Assembly (NCBI RefSeq): GCF_039555335.1
Contig: NC_092644.1
Span: 45,432,667 to 45,496,666, forward strand
Length of the DNA stretch: 64,000 nucleotides
Source of the DNA: Amphiura filiformis
Lineage: Eukaryota > Echinodermata > Ophiuroidea > Amphilepidida > Amphiuridae
Direction: 5' to 3'
The translations under genes and the position numbers were made by a program. The notes beneath the pieces are model-generated. The model worked only from the letters and a program-made list of their open reading frames with translations, ran no database searches and was not told where the DNA came from. Position 1 is the stretch's first letter. The number at the start of each line of letters is the position of its first letter. Shown in pieces: positions 44,888 through 57,041 of the stretch.

Positions 44888-47800
44888 TTAGTCCTGGCCC
44901 TGTCCTACAGACCCGTATACATTGTTCAAAGAGGAAAGTTTGAAAGTTGATTCGAGTAGGGTATGCATAGGTCTTCCAAATTCTACTAGGTGTAAAATTC
45001 CAAACCCGGGCAAACTCTGTATATGGCCATTTTTCAAAATGGCCGCCAAAATGTACTTATGAACCAGATAAAATGACAGTAACTCTGAAACTACTTGACC
45101 TAGAGGGGCGATTGAGGTGTCTATCCCCACTAAATCAAGGCTGTCTGATTGAATTAAGGGTGTTTCATGGATGTCTGAGGTCCAGGACACCTGAAATCCA
45201 AGATGGCCGCCCGTAGCAACCATAATAATCATATTAGCCAGATAATATGACAATAATTCGGAATCTACCTGACCTACCAGGGTCATTGAGGTGTCTATTC
45301 CCACTAAATCAAGGCTGGCTGAGTGAATGAAGGGGGTTTCATGGATGTCTGAGGTCTGGGACACCTGAAATCCAAGATGGCCGCCCATAGCAACCATAAA
45401 TCATCATATTAGCCAGGTGAAATGACAATAATTCGAATCTGCCTGACCTACAAGGGTCATTAAGGTATCAATCCCCACTAAATCAAGGCTGGCTGAGTGA
45501 ATGAAGGGGGTTTCATGGATGTCTGAGGTCTGGGACACCTGAAATCCAAGATGGCCGCCCGTAGCAACCACAACCATAATCATCATATTAGCCAGATGAA
45601 ATGACAATAATTCGGAATCTGCTTGACCTACAAGGGTCATTGAGGTCTCTAACCCTACTAAATCAAGACTGTCTAATTGAATGAAGAGGGTGTCGTTGTT
45701 GTCTGATGTCTAGGACACCCACAATCTAAGATGGCCGCCCACAGTAACCATATAATATTCACATTAACCAGGTGAAATGACAATATCTCGGTAACTATTT
45801 AATCTAGAAGAGCAATGAAGGTGTATAACTTCGCTAAACCAAGGCTGTTTGATTAAATGAATGTGATAGCATGGTTTTCTGAAGTCGAAGTCACGCCAAA
45901 TCCAGATAGCAGTTATAGCAACCACTATAAACCAAATGAAATGTCATCAATTAGAACCTATGTACCTTTGAAAATCAAGGCTAGTTTCTATGGTTATCTG
46001 AGGTCTTGGACACCTAAAATACAAGATGGCTACCCATAGCAACCACATGCATATTTCCACAGTTATAACTCTTACAAATGATTTGACTTGGGGTAGGTAC
46101 ATGAAATGTTGCCCACTTAACCAATGTTAAGATATTGATTGTTAATTTTGTTTGATAATGTTACAGGTGAGTAGAGATTGACAGACTTGACAGAGGAAAA
46201 GGAAAGTACATCTCAGATCGATGGACTGCTCATGCTCCTGCAGACCTTGAAAAATGTATCATTTGTCAAAAGAAGAGCAAGAAATCACAGTCACTTCAGA
46301 GTGGTGAAACTGGTAGGACACGTGTACGAGAGGTAGCTGAACTCACAGATAACGATGTTAACAAAAAGCTAAAGGTTCTTGGACCCGATCATACATTCAT
46401 GTATCATAATATGATTGCATGTTATGAAAGGTATATACAAATACACGAAACGTCCACATACCACCAGAGGAACCTCAGGTAGATGAGGGTCCTTAAGCTC
46501 ACCTCATGCCAGCCACGAGCAGCACCGTCGTTCCCCGTCCAGGGCCTAGTAGCCAAACCAAACCTATTTATATTAACTGTGCGATATGTTGCTTTGATAG
46601 GGTACGAGTAAAAGAAACAAGGGTGCGTGAAAAATTTCGAATTTGTAATAGAAAAATTGCATTGAGGTTTTTAGAAGCAATGAAATCTAGGATGATGTCT
46701 TTGTCAGATGCGCAGACTTGGCTACTCCTGAAGATGTATAATGCTGCTGACATTTATTGTCATAATTAATGTTTTAAACAATATGTTACTTTATCAAATC
46801 AGGAAGAAAATGATACAAGTCAAAATTCCCAACCTAACTCGAAACGTAATTCGTTCATGGAAGCTTTGTCTTTGCCAAAATGAGAGACATGAATGTTGTT
46901 AAGTCGTGTGGAGACGAATTTAAGCAAGTTGACCACACAAATGCCAGATCAGTTGCTTACTTTCTTTGCATCATTCTTCGGGAAATATGCTTGGTTTGGC
47001 TGCTAGGCCCTGGACGGAGAACGACAGTGCTGCGCGTGGCTGGGCTTCAGGACCCTCATCTACCTGAGGTTCCTCTGGTGGTATGGGGACTTTCGTGTAT
47101 CTGTGTACCCGTTATAACATGCATTAGTGTTATGGTACTTGAATGTACAGTCAGGTCCAAGAACCTTTTGTAAACATCATCATCTTTGAGTTCAGCTACC
47201 CCTTGTACACGTTTCCTACCAGTTTCACCACTCTGAAGTGATCCTCGACTGGAGGAGCAGGGGCAGGCTTGGAAATAAGGAGATTAAATCCCTTTATCTG
47301 AGGTGTACTTTCTTCCTTTTCCTCTCCCGGGTCAATCTCTACTCACCTGTAACATTAACAAACAAAAGTTAACAATCAATAACGTAACATTGGTTAAGTG
47401 GGTGAACATTTCATGTACCCTCCAGTCAAATCATTTGCAAGAGTTATAGCTGTGGAAATATGCATGTGGTTGTTAGGGTAGCCATATTATATTTTAGATG
47501 TCCAAGACCTCAGATAACCATGGAGACATTTTTACTCAAACTAGCCTTGATTTTCTGAGGATAAGCACATAAATCCAGCCTCTAGGTCACGTAGGTTGTA
47601 ATTGATGACATTTAACTTGGTTAATAGTGGTTGCTATGGCTGCTATCTGGATTTGGTGTGACTTCGACTTCAGAAAACCACCTGAATATTATATGGTTGT
47701 TATAGACGGCTATCTTATATTTGTGGATGTACGCTAGACATCAGACAACCATGACACCCTCTTCATTCAATTAGACAGTCTTGATTTAGTAGGGATAGAG

Positions 47801-48726
47801 ACCTAAATGACCCTTGTAGGTCAAGCAGATTCCGAATTATTGTCATTTCATCTGGCTAATATGATGATTATGGCTGCTACGGGCGGCCATCTTGTATTTC
47901 AGGTATCCTAGACCTCAGACACCCATGAACCCCCTTTGTTCAATCAGACAGCCTTGATTTAGTGGGGATAGACACCTCAATGACCCTTGTAGGTCAAGCA
48001 GATTCCGAATTATTGTCATTTCACCTTGCTAATATGATGAATATGGTTGCTACGGGCGGCCATCTTGGATTTCAGGTGTCCTAGACCTCAGACATCCATG
48101 AAACCCCCTTCATTCACTCAGCCAGCCTTGATTTAGTGGAGATAGACACCTCAATCACCCTTGTAGGTCAGGTAGATTCCGAATTATTGTCATTTCACCT
48201 TGCTAATATGATGATTTATGGTTGCTATGGGCGGCCATCTTGGATTTCAGGTGTCCCAGACCTCAGACATCCATGAAACCCCCTTCATTCACTCAGCCAG
48301 CCTTGATTTAGTGGGGATATACACCTCAATGACCCTTGTAGGTCAGGTAGATTCCGAATTATTGTCATTTCATCTGGCTAATATGATTATTATGGTTGCT
48401 ACGGGCGGCCATCTTGGATTTCAGGTGTCCTGTACCTCAGACATCCATAAAAACCCATTCATTCAATTAGACAGCCTTGATTTAGTGGGGATAGACACCT
48501 CAATCACCCCTCTAGGTCAAGTAGTTTCAGAGTTATTGTCATTTTACCTGGTTCATAAGTACATTTTGGCGGCCATTTTGAAAAATGGCCATATACAGAG
48601 TTTGCCCGGGTTTGGAATTTTCCACCTAGTAGAATTTGAAAGACCTATGCATACCCTACTCGAATCAACTTTCAAACTTTCCTCTTTGAAAAATGTATAC
48701 GGGTCTATAGGACAGGGCCTGGACTA
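44888..48726. mobile_element. Foldback element, 3.8 kb, arms of about 1.7 kb made of 175-bp units
   Basis: The left arm 44888-46562 and right arm 46993-48726 are inverted copies. The outermost shared string is GGCCCTGTCCTA followed by AGACCCGTATAC. Each arm contains five or six diverged tandem units of about 175 bp with CCCACTAAATCAAGGCTG and CCAAGATGGCCGCC. The inner parts of both arms carry the same decayed coding segment, and a 430-bp single-copy centre separates them. Long inverted repeats built of tandem sub-units are the hallmark of foldback transposons. Long ORFs at 44888-45397 and 48218-48745 are translations of the sub-repeats and mirror each other. Confidence 0.8.
46171..46769 (+). 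pseudogene. Decayed transposon-associated protein with Cys/His pattern
   Basis: 46171-46482 reads GKGKYISDRWTAHAPADLEK, then CIICQKK, SGETGRTRVREVAEL and FMYHNMIACYERY: a CxxC followed by H-x5-C, like a zinc-binding head. A frame break leads into 46506-46769 with INCAICCFDRVRVKETRVRE and an ADIYCHN end, a second CxxC/H module. The right arm contains the inverted copy of the first part (SGETGRKRVQGVAEL). I recognise the style from uncharacterised mobile-element proteins of marine invertebrates but cannot name the superfamily, and no catalytic core is visible. Confidence 0.5.
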
Positions 48727-49479
48727 TATTGTATTCTATTCATAAAAGCTACTGCAAGAATCGCGGCAATCCCTGATATTGCAGGTGTCTACCGCCGGCG
48801 TTTCGCATTTATTAACATTCAAAATGATCCCATACTCTTACATTTATAGTCTTATTAGTGCTTTTCATATAATATTCAGAAATTGCAATTCTGAAAACTA
48901 CTAACTTTTCAAGTGAAAATATATATTCCATCGAAAATATATCATACTTAAATTCTATTACCCAACCCAGAAGTGCCCATTTATTTTCTAAATTGTTGAG
49001 TGAACACGATAATGCGATTGATCTTCTTACACGTAAAAATACGGCCAATTCAGAGAGAAAATCTTGTTTCTCGTATAGGGCCTACTATAGACAATTACTT
49101 TTTGTTGGCTGGCCGCTGAGCTACATCTTTTAACTAATTATAGATACGTCAAAACGTGTTCCCATGTTGAAAGTGTACAAGCTATTTCTACTTGCTTTAT
49201 ATAGAGAGCACAATTGAATGAAGACGATTTATTTGTGCCAGGATTTCATTTAATATAACTATTTTTTTATTTTAATAATACCCCATACCTAACAAGAACA
49301 TAAGGAAATATTGTAAAGGCCATAAATATACGCACTCATGCATAGGGAGACAAACATGATAAAGTTAATCTGTTCTTTTCATTCTCGTTCATTAACCTTT
49401 GGAACATTTCACATGCATGGTGTTTGCATCAATGCCTTCTCGGCAATCTAGGGCCATAGGTCTATAGCAGAGAAGATGT
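48727..49479. other. Intergenic, nothing recognised
   Basis: No gene supported. Confidence 0.4.
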
Positions 49480-49892
49480 AGTAAGAAAGAAAGAAAGAAA
49501 TGAGGAAAGAAAGAAAGGAAGGAAAAAGAAATGAGAAGAAAGAAACAAAGAAAGGAAAAAGAAAAGGAAAGGAAAGAATGACAGTAGGCCTATGAAAGAA
49601 ACAAAAAATAAGAAAGAAAGAAAGAAAAAAAGAAAGAAAGAAAGAAAGAAAGAGAAAGAAAGAAAGAAAGAAAGAAAGAAAAGAAGGAGAGAAATAAAGG
49701 AAGAAAGAATGAAAGAAAGGAAAAAAGAAAGGAAGGAAAAGAGAAGAAAGAAATAAAGAAAAGAAAAAGAACTAAAAAGGAAAGGAATAATGAAAGTAGG
49801 CCTATGAAAGAAAAACGAAAGAAAGGAGGAAAGAAAGAGAGAAAGAAAGAAAGAAAGAGAGAAAGAAAGAAAGAAGGAAAAAAGAAAATTAG
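49480..49892. repeat. GAAA/GGAAA polypurine microsatellite
   Basis: About 410 bp of nearly pure A/G on the + strand, interrupted twice by a GTAGGCCTATGAAAGAAA block (near 49583 and 49796). That indicates an internal duplication of about 213 bp. The 145-aa minus-strand Phe/Leu/Ser ORF is an artefact. Confidence 0.93.
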
Positions 49893-50868
49893 AAAACACA
49901 GGAAATTAATACAAAAAACTGCTATAATGGAGAGAATGAAGATCTACCAAATGGGCAGGGCGTGACCAAAAGGAAATTAAAGTTTGAATGCAGAAAATTG
50001 GACATTAAGTCCGATGCTATCAGGGCCAGCAAGGGTGCCGCAATGGTATATAGTATGTTGTTCCTTCAACCAACGCTAGTGATCTGAACCTGAGGTTTGG
50101 AGAAGGCCATGCGCCAGTGACTCTAAGATCAGACGGAATATGGGGAATATCGTTGTAGTGGCGCGTGATGGGACTGTCATGGTTGTTTTTGCTCACTTTG
50201 ATAAAGTATTTTTGTACGAAACGTCAGTGTATAATTTTATATTAAAACATCGTTGAACAACACCATTTTGTTCAATTACTTTTCACTTTATACCTTTTCT
50301 GCACCAAATAACGAGATTTATATATTTTCTAAGTTTAATAATTTATTTAATTTAAAAAGAAAAACGTCAAGTGTTCAAACTTTAAAGCTCTTTTTCTCGA
50401 AACAGCGATTTTGATTTCAAGTTAGATCATTTTACCAAATCAGGACCGAATTAGGCTGTTTAGCTTAATCATGTGAAGTGACCTCTTAGCTCTTGAAATG
50501 GTATCACACTGATCAGACTGATCTTTATGTTATTACAGTGAGGCCCACATACAATGTTCAACACAAAGTGAACGATGTTATAACTTGGAGGGCTAACAAA
50601 CCAACACCGCCAAATTCGACTGACGTGTGTACAACGTGGGAAACTATGAGGAAATTGAACACTCGTTGTCTGATCATGCATGTGTTTATGGTTCGGATAG
50701 CGGTTACTTTCCAGATCTCGTTCCGCTTGGGTTTATTGAATACACTCTATATATAGTCATCAATACGTCGTTTCCAGTCCCTGTCTGAACTATTGGGTTC
50801 AGCTATTAATTTTTGTAATAATTCTTTTACCCCATGCAGCTGATTGGGGTGGTTACGGGTCGTTAAAA
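49893..50868. other. Intergenic, no supported gene
   Basis: An open stretch at about 50535-50710 follows a TTATGTTATTACAG acceptor-like site but has no family resemblance and no donor. Confidence 0.35.
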
Positions 50869-51095
50869 CAACTAACCGCGAAATGAGGATATCGAACTAG
50901 TTTGCCCCGCAGGGCTTAAAAGAACCACAAACCGCAAAATATGGATATCCAACGAGTTTGCCCCTCGAAGCTTAAAAAAATCACTCATCGCGAAATAGTT
51001 TGCCCGCAGGGCTACAAAGAACCATTAACCGCGAAATATGGATATCCAACTAGTTCGCCTCGCATGGCTACAAAGAACCACTTACTGCGCAATAT
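50869..51095. repeat. Tandem repeat, roughly 55-60-bp unit, four copies
   Basis: Unit with ACCGCGAAATATGGATATCC, ACTAGTTTGCCC, GCAGGGCT and AAAGAACCA. Third and fourth copies have deletions. Confidence 0.8.
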
Positions 51096-51123
51096 TTTTT
51101 TACCGCAAAAAAAAGAATTAATA

Positions 51124-51897
51124 TCTACCAAAAAACGTTTCAAAACGTAAAAAGGGGCCACAGTTTAAAAAATCTTTCCTGTGTAGCTTTTCACCTTTTT
51201 TTAAACTTGGTCCCATTCAGTAGAGTAGTAATAACATGAAGAACGAGTCCTAATTTCTACATGCAACAATTAGGTTTAAGACTGTTCGAAAGCGGTACAA
51301 CATGACGAAGGCTATGTATTATCAAAAACATTTGAAGGTTTATATTTTATTATCTTGCGTGTTCATAAAGAGTAGCAGAGTATTATATATACTTAGCAAA
51401 TTGACTGTCTGTCAACCTGCTATATACATGTATAGGCCCTACATCTGTACATAGGCGCAGAATCGCACAAGGCGATGAAGAATTTAACAAAGTGAGTATT
51501 TGCTACTTTTGCTTAAATCAAAATACATCATAACGTCTTTACGGACGAACATTAATTCATTTACTCTACAAAATGAACACTGACAACTAAGAAAAGAAAC
51601 AAGTAGCCTAAAGATGACTTCGTATGGGTCTTTAGAAACTTTCATAAAAGGGACCAAGTTTAAATAAAATTCCCTTTAAAAGGGAAAGCCAGCCTCAATG
51701 TGGAAAAGAGGTCTTGTAATTAGTTTTGGTCAATGTGAAAGGCATTTTTAGGATCACGCTTACATCAATATGACAGTCCACCAAACCATCAACGATGAGA
51801 ACATGCACACTGAAACAGCAGAAAACATTAATTCCTAATCTCATGTCAACTCTTTTAATTCATTACATGTACTCCAAATTGTTCTGGTCTGTTTGTT

Positions 51898-51928
<31 letters not shown>

Positions 51929-54172
51929 CGTTGTTTTTTTTTGTCTTTTCAGCTTTTTACCCACGATATCTCAATTTCCAATTTTGTAATACCAGAACTT
52001 ACGAACTCAATATCTTCGCTTAGGAATGTCCGATTTCACTGCTTTCGATATATACAGGGTGTCCCAAAGAAAAGAGGCCCCACATTGCACCCTCTTTTTC
52101 TCCTATTTCTGAAAAGTTGATCAAATATATTTTGGTGTATACAAAAACCTTACATCTTTAGCTTTAATAAACCAAAACAATTATTTCAATCGGCTCATAA
52201 CTTTTGAAGATATGTCCTTTTAAAGAAATGTATCCGTTTTTCCCTCTGTCCACGGAGGAGGTTTGGCTACTTCAAAGATTGAAAAGTGCATATACCATGC
52301 ATGAATATAAAACATTCCTCGATGATAACTTTATAAAATAACAACTTTATTTTAGGGAATGGGCTTTACAGGTGGGCTTATGGGTTATGGATTTTGTTAA
52401 GTGTCATTAATTTGGGCGAAATTGATGTGGGATGGGACTTCTTTTGCTATACTTGCAATTACTTATGTTTTTCTCGTTTCTTGCTTTCTTTTTATTGACA
52501 ACATAAGTCATTTCTCTTTTTTGAATAAAAGGTAGCCCTGAAAAGGGCTGTTTAGTTTGTCTTTGGTTCTTTTGAAGTGAGTTTACTGTGCTGCTCTGCC
52601 CTCTACCTGGTTGCCTCCATGACGAATACAGGTTTCAGCCCTAGTTCTCATTGCATTAATTGCGTAGCGTACCATCCTTGTGCGCCGGATACTTGCGAAT
52701 GCAGCAGAAATATGGGGTTGCGAAGATGTTTGAAGCTAGCTGGTGATCCTCGCTTATAGTGAATGCTTTCCCAAGCCTAATGCTATTATCTATCCATGTC
52801 ATTAACCGTGTGTTTCGTTTAAATCTTTGATGTAGCCAAACCTCATCCGTGGACAGAGTGAAAAACGGGTACATTTCTTAAAGAGGGCATATCTTCAAAA
52901 ATTGTGAGCCGATTGAAAGAATTGTTTTGGTTTATTAAAGCTAACGATTTAAGGTTTCTTTACATACCAAAATATATTTGATCAACTTTTCAGAAATAGG
53001 AGAAAAAGAGGGCGAAATGTGGGGCCTCTTTTTTTTGGGACACCCTGTACACTGCCGGTTTGAGTTAACTTACATGTACATTTTATTTTAAAATAACTTA
53101 ATTAATTCGCAATGTATAGTTTAAGCCTACTATATTATAATAGATAGTGGCCAGCACATTTATAAAGGACTGGTTACTCACTACAATCTTCACTCTTAAA
53201 CTGTGTTTTTCTGAATGTGCTGATCATGTTGATTGCTAGTCGGAAACTCCTGCGAAGCTATGGACATGGCATCTTACATACTCCATTCTATAACAGTCTG
53301 CCTAGTGCCTTGTGTGTTTTCTCTTCAATCATTTTGTTGAATGTAATTTTATGAATCAAATAGTTATGTGTCATTTTATTTATAATAAAGAAGTTATTAA
53401 ATTAATAAAGCAAGACAATTTATTTATCTATAAGTGCATGTCAAATGGGGTACATTGTTCAATACTATATGCATAAATTATGCCCATATTATAGCTAGGC
53501 CCTAAAAACTTTATTTTGCATCGGATTTTTCCCGTTGAAAAGACAAAACTGATGTTTATGATAGCAACCATTTCATCAATAACATTTTGAGTCATTTTTA
53601 TCCATAAAACGACACAGGATATGGTAGATAACTACTTTCACATCAATATGGTCCATATGATCACAGATTGTTGAGAATCTGTGATATGATCCGGGATATG
53701 ATTATCAACATGATATCACGCTGTTCAGTGGTCAAGGAGTAGGGACCCCCGGTCAAGGACACTGTTATGACATCATAGGTGATGTCAGATTTTCTTCTGC
53801 TGACCATATGATGCTATATATATTAACTATTATTGTTACATTTAGGCCTTTAAACTTTTAAAGTCATAATTAATTAGTTCAAACATAACTTTGGTAATAC
53901 TCACTCGTTTTCGTTCGTTGAAACGGCAAAACATACTTACTTTTCCTAACAAATCGAATTAAAATATTTAAAAAAAATTTAACCACAAAAAGTTTTTTAA
54001 AAAATCATTCCAATACCACTAAAATATAATCTCTTGAGTAAACTGACCCCAAACCTGAAACAGGTACCAGCCCCGTATGGGCTGGCGAAAAGGGTGAAAA
54101 GCCACACAGGAAAGATTTTTTAAACTGTGGCCCCTTTTTACGTTTTGAAACGTTTTTAGGTAGATTACATTT
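51124..54172. mobile_element. 3-kb terminal-inverted-repeat element
   Basis: The left end, running through AAAACGTTTCAAAACGTAAA and GGGGCCACAGTTTAAAAAAT, recurs inverted at 54085-54172, about 75-80 bp in all. The interior matches the broken copy in the P450 intron (2975-3870, 4735-4905). It is interrupted by the element at 52055-53047. No transposase frame of its own is visible, so superfamily is undetermined and the copy is probably non-autonomous. Confidence 0.7.
52055..53047. mobile_element. Nested Tc1/mariner-like element with long inverted repeats
   Basis: 993 bp flanked by TA (52053-52054, 53048-53049), with ends CAGGGTGTCCCAAAGAAAAG and TTTTTTTTGGGACACCCTG. The inverted repeats continue for about 215 bp. 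The minus strand of the centre shows scraps of transposase C-terminus: INAMRTRAETCIRHGG near 52617-52664 (wrong frame relative to the upstream FATPYFCCIRKYP stretch). The coding region is mostly deleted. Confidence 0.7.
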
Positions 54173-54907
54173 AAGCTTAAAACTCAGATTTAATTAATGT
54201 GTGCACAAATTATTGATAGATTTTCACAACTGATCTTTTCAGTCACCGTACGCCCTCTGTTTGTTAGCTTCCCAAGAGGACTACTGACTTTAGATTGCAG
54301 TTAATATTTTTAACATGGGACTCTATGGAGAGTTAGGCCAATTTCTGGCCTAACTAAAATTGGTCATGATGTAATGCATCTTTAAATGAATCTGGCTTGT
54401 GATTGGTCGCCCAGATTGTTTATATGTTTATTGAAACGTTATTGTTTAAATCCTCCCGACACGTACTGATACCATTAACTATACATGGTACACAACTATC
54501 TAGGGAATGCGGCGCTTTTGTGCTGGCGGATGAACGTACGCATCTAGCGCGTATTGTACCACCATGCTAGTCTTGTGGTTAGATTTTATTGATAAACAAG
54601 TATGATTGACAGTGTGTTTTAGAGAACGAAGTCCCGGGGTAAACACGGGGTAAAGTTCTTCTTAAAAGTGAAAGTCCATCGTCGGTTTTTCGGATAATAA
54701 AGTGGCAGATTCTAAAATTAGAATTATTCAGTATTGAAGTGTCATTATAATTATGCCATTATGATATGTTGCATTCAATAATATAAACTTTTTCATAACC
54801 ATGTTATACTAGTATTTTGATGTAATAAATATCAGTATAATTTCGAGTTCAACTGAATGCGTTCATCATGATTAATAACATTTTATTTATCAAAAATCGA
54901 CTATGGC
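54173..54907. other. Intergenic, nothing recognised
   Basis: No gene or repeat supported. Confidence 0.4.
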
Positions 54908-55259
54908 ATACTTTGACTTTGACTTTGAAGAATACTTCGCAACGCTTCCATACATGAAGTCAAGCGCGAAGGGATGTGGGGGCGCGTAGGTTGCTTATGC
55001 TTGTTGTAGTTGCTTTCTTCTTAGGTGATCTGTAACTTCGGTCTTAAATGTTGAGGTGATTGGTATGTTAACTATATGTTCAGGCAGTACATACCACTCT
55101 TGAATTGTTCTTGGGAAGTAGGAATCTTTGTAGCAGTTTTTCTTTGCTCTTGGTCTGAGATATGCTAGACTATTGTTATGACGAGTGGGCGGACGACTGG
55201 TGTGAGAAACGTTTGCGCCGGTATGGCAACCTGGCCAGAGCTGATTTTGTGAAGCATAG

Positions 55260-56137
55260 TCAACCTTGTTGCCTGCCGACGCATTTGGAGTGAATCGTTG
55301 CTTTGCGTTGGACAGCTTCCACCTTCTGTATGAGTTCTTTATTAGCGGGGTCCCATACGCAACAGCTATACTCGAGGTGTGGGCGTACCAGAGCTTTGTA
55401 TGCTGTGGCTTTTAGAGTAGTTGTACAGGGGTGTAAGTTTCTACACACAACACCAAGCACTCTCTTTGCTTTGGCTACAGCTTGGTTAACATGAACATCC
55501 CATTTTAGGTCTTTTGTAAAGTGTACACCCAGATAAGTATGAGTCTCTGTTTCTTGAAGTATGTTTTGACCAAGTTTATATTGATGGTCTGATTTTTGTC
55601 TAGAATGAGTTATTTTTAAAGTGTAACATTTCTGCACGTTAAACTGCATCTGCCAGGTCTTTTGCCAGACATCCAATTTATCCAGGTCTTGCTGGAGGAT
55701 TTCAACATCAGAGTTGTCGTGGATGGGGCGGTACATTACACAGTCGTCCGCGAATAAACGGACCTCCGACGAGATGTTATTCGGGAGGTCGTTTATATAC
55801 GCTAAGAACAATAACGGGCCGAGGACGGTACCTTGGGGAACGCCTGATCTTACTGGCACCCACTGCGAATGATCGCCATCCACGACAACTCTCTGTTTAC
55901 GCCTTGTAAGGAAATTTGACACCCATGTATGAGTCCTTCCAACAACGCCATAATTTTCAAGTTTGTGTAACAATCTCATGTGTGGTACGGTGTCGAAGGC
56001 CTTGCTAAAGTCCATGATGACCATGTCAACAGGGATTTGATCATCAAGGGCTTTAGCAAGGTCGTCGACTGTGAGAAGTAATTGGCTTTCACAAGAGTGG
56101 TGTTGGCGAAAGCCGTGTTGCTTACTGGTAAGGATAT
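55260..56137 (-). pseudogene. LINE reverse transcriptase, catalytic part
   Basis: Continues the protein directly after the MITE: LTSKQHGFRQHHSCESQLLL, MDFSKAFDTVPH (first catalytic Asp), GVPQGTVLGPLLFLAYINDL, VRLFADDCVMY (FADD catalytic pair), YLGVHFTKDLKW and the YSCCVWDPANKE thumb region, then loss of frame after EAVQRKAT. Confidence 0.88.
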
Positions 56138-56427
56138 CGTCGGTCGCAACACATAGTGGCGTAGAGTGATTTTTTAAACTTTCCGTTTCACATAGTGGCG
56201 TACAGGTTTAGAGCTAGCTATTGTCCTATAATAGTTATTTTTTATTTACTATTAAAGATACAGTGTAATAGTTTGAACCTTAAACTTCAATTTCAAATGG
56301 AATTGGGCCACTGAGAGATAAAAATGGACGAGTATCGACGCAGTTACTACTAGCATATCCTTCAAAAACGTTCTGCTCTGAGTCGTATTTTGTCCTCCAC
56401 GTACGCCACTATGTGTTGCGACCGACG
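56138..56427. mobile_element. MITE inserted in the LINE reverse transcriptase
   Basis: 290 bp with 27-bp ends CGTCGGTCGCAACACATAGT plus GGCGTA, exact on both sides, flanked by ATAT (56134-56137 and 56428-56431). The LINE frame is restored if one ATAT and the element are removed, so the duplication is ATAT, or TA with one more base in each repeat. A third copy of CACATAGTGGCGTA lies inside at about 56190. Confidence 0.9.
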
Positions 56428-56974
56428 ATATGATGCTTATTAAAGTGTTGTATGATGTTGCTGTGCAGGATATGTTCGAGTATCTTGCAACAAATAGGAG
56501 TTAGTGACACAGGGCGGTAGTTAGAGGCAGTGGCTCTATCGCCCTTTTTGAATATGGGTGATATATTGGCAGTTAGCCAATCAAAGGGCAGTGAGCCAGT
56601 AGACAGTGATTTTTTAAAGATGTGGGTAAGCGCCGGTGTGAGTTCTTGAGCAAATGTTTTCAAATTTTTGCAGCAACACCATCCGGGCCCGGTGCCTTGT
56701 TTTCATCTAGTTCACCGAGCAGCTTTTGAACGCCATCTTGGTGTATTTCAAAATCTGTCATTGGCGGATACTTATGTTGGCTTGGTAAATCCACCATTGG
56801 CTCTTCATTCGTAAACACTGATTCAAATTGACAATTTAAAATATCTGCCTTACCACCACTATCGGATATCAACTCACCGTTCTTTCTAAGGGCTTGAATA
56901 CCCGTAGTGTCTTTACGCAGTTTCTTGACGAAACTCCAGAATTGTTTTTGTGACTCAATACAAGAGCTGCGCAC
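56409..56974 (-). pseudogene. LINE reverse transcriptase, N-terminal part
   Basis: Two frames with a 1-nt shift near 56660: SFVKKLRKDTTGI, ELDENKAPGPDGV, then FKKGDRATASNYRPVSLTPI and KILEHILHSNI up to NKHHI, where the MITE interrupts the Ile codon region. Confidence 0.85.
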
Positions 56975-57041
56975 CCATCTCCAGTATGCGACCTTAGTTT
57001 CTTTTTGGATTTCTTTTCTAATTGCTCTAAATTTTTGTCTG

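Noticed and set aside
44888..45640. ORFs of 169 and 78 aa on minus and a mirror 175-aa ORF at 48218-48745
   Set aside because: Translations of the 175-bp foldback units; the same peptide arises from both arms.
49462..49899. 145-aa Phe/Leu/Ser membrane-like ORF on minus
   Set aside because: Pure by-product of the polypurine tract.
50493..50756. Possible exon after an acceptor-like site
   Set aside because: No donor, no recognised family and several equally open frames.
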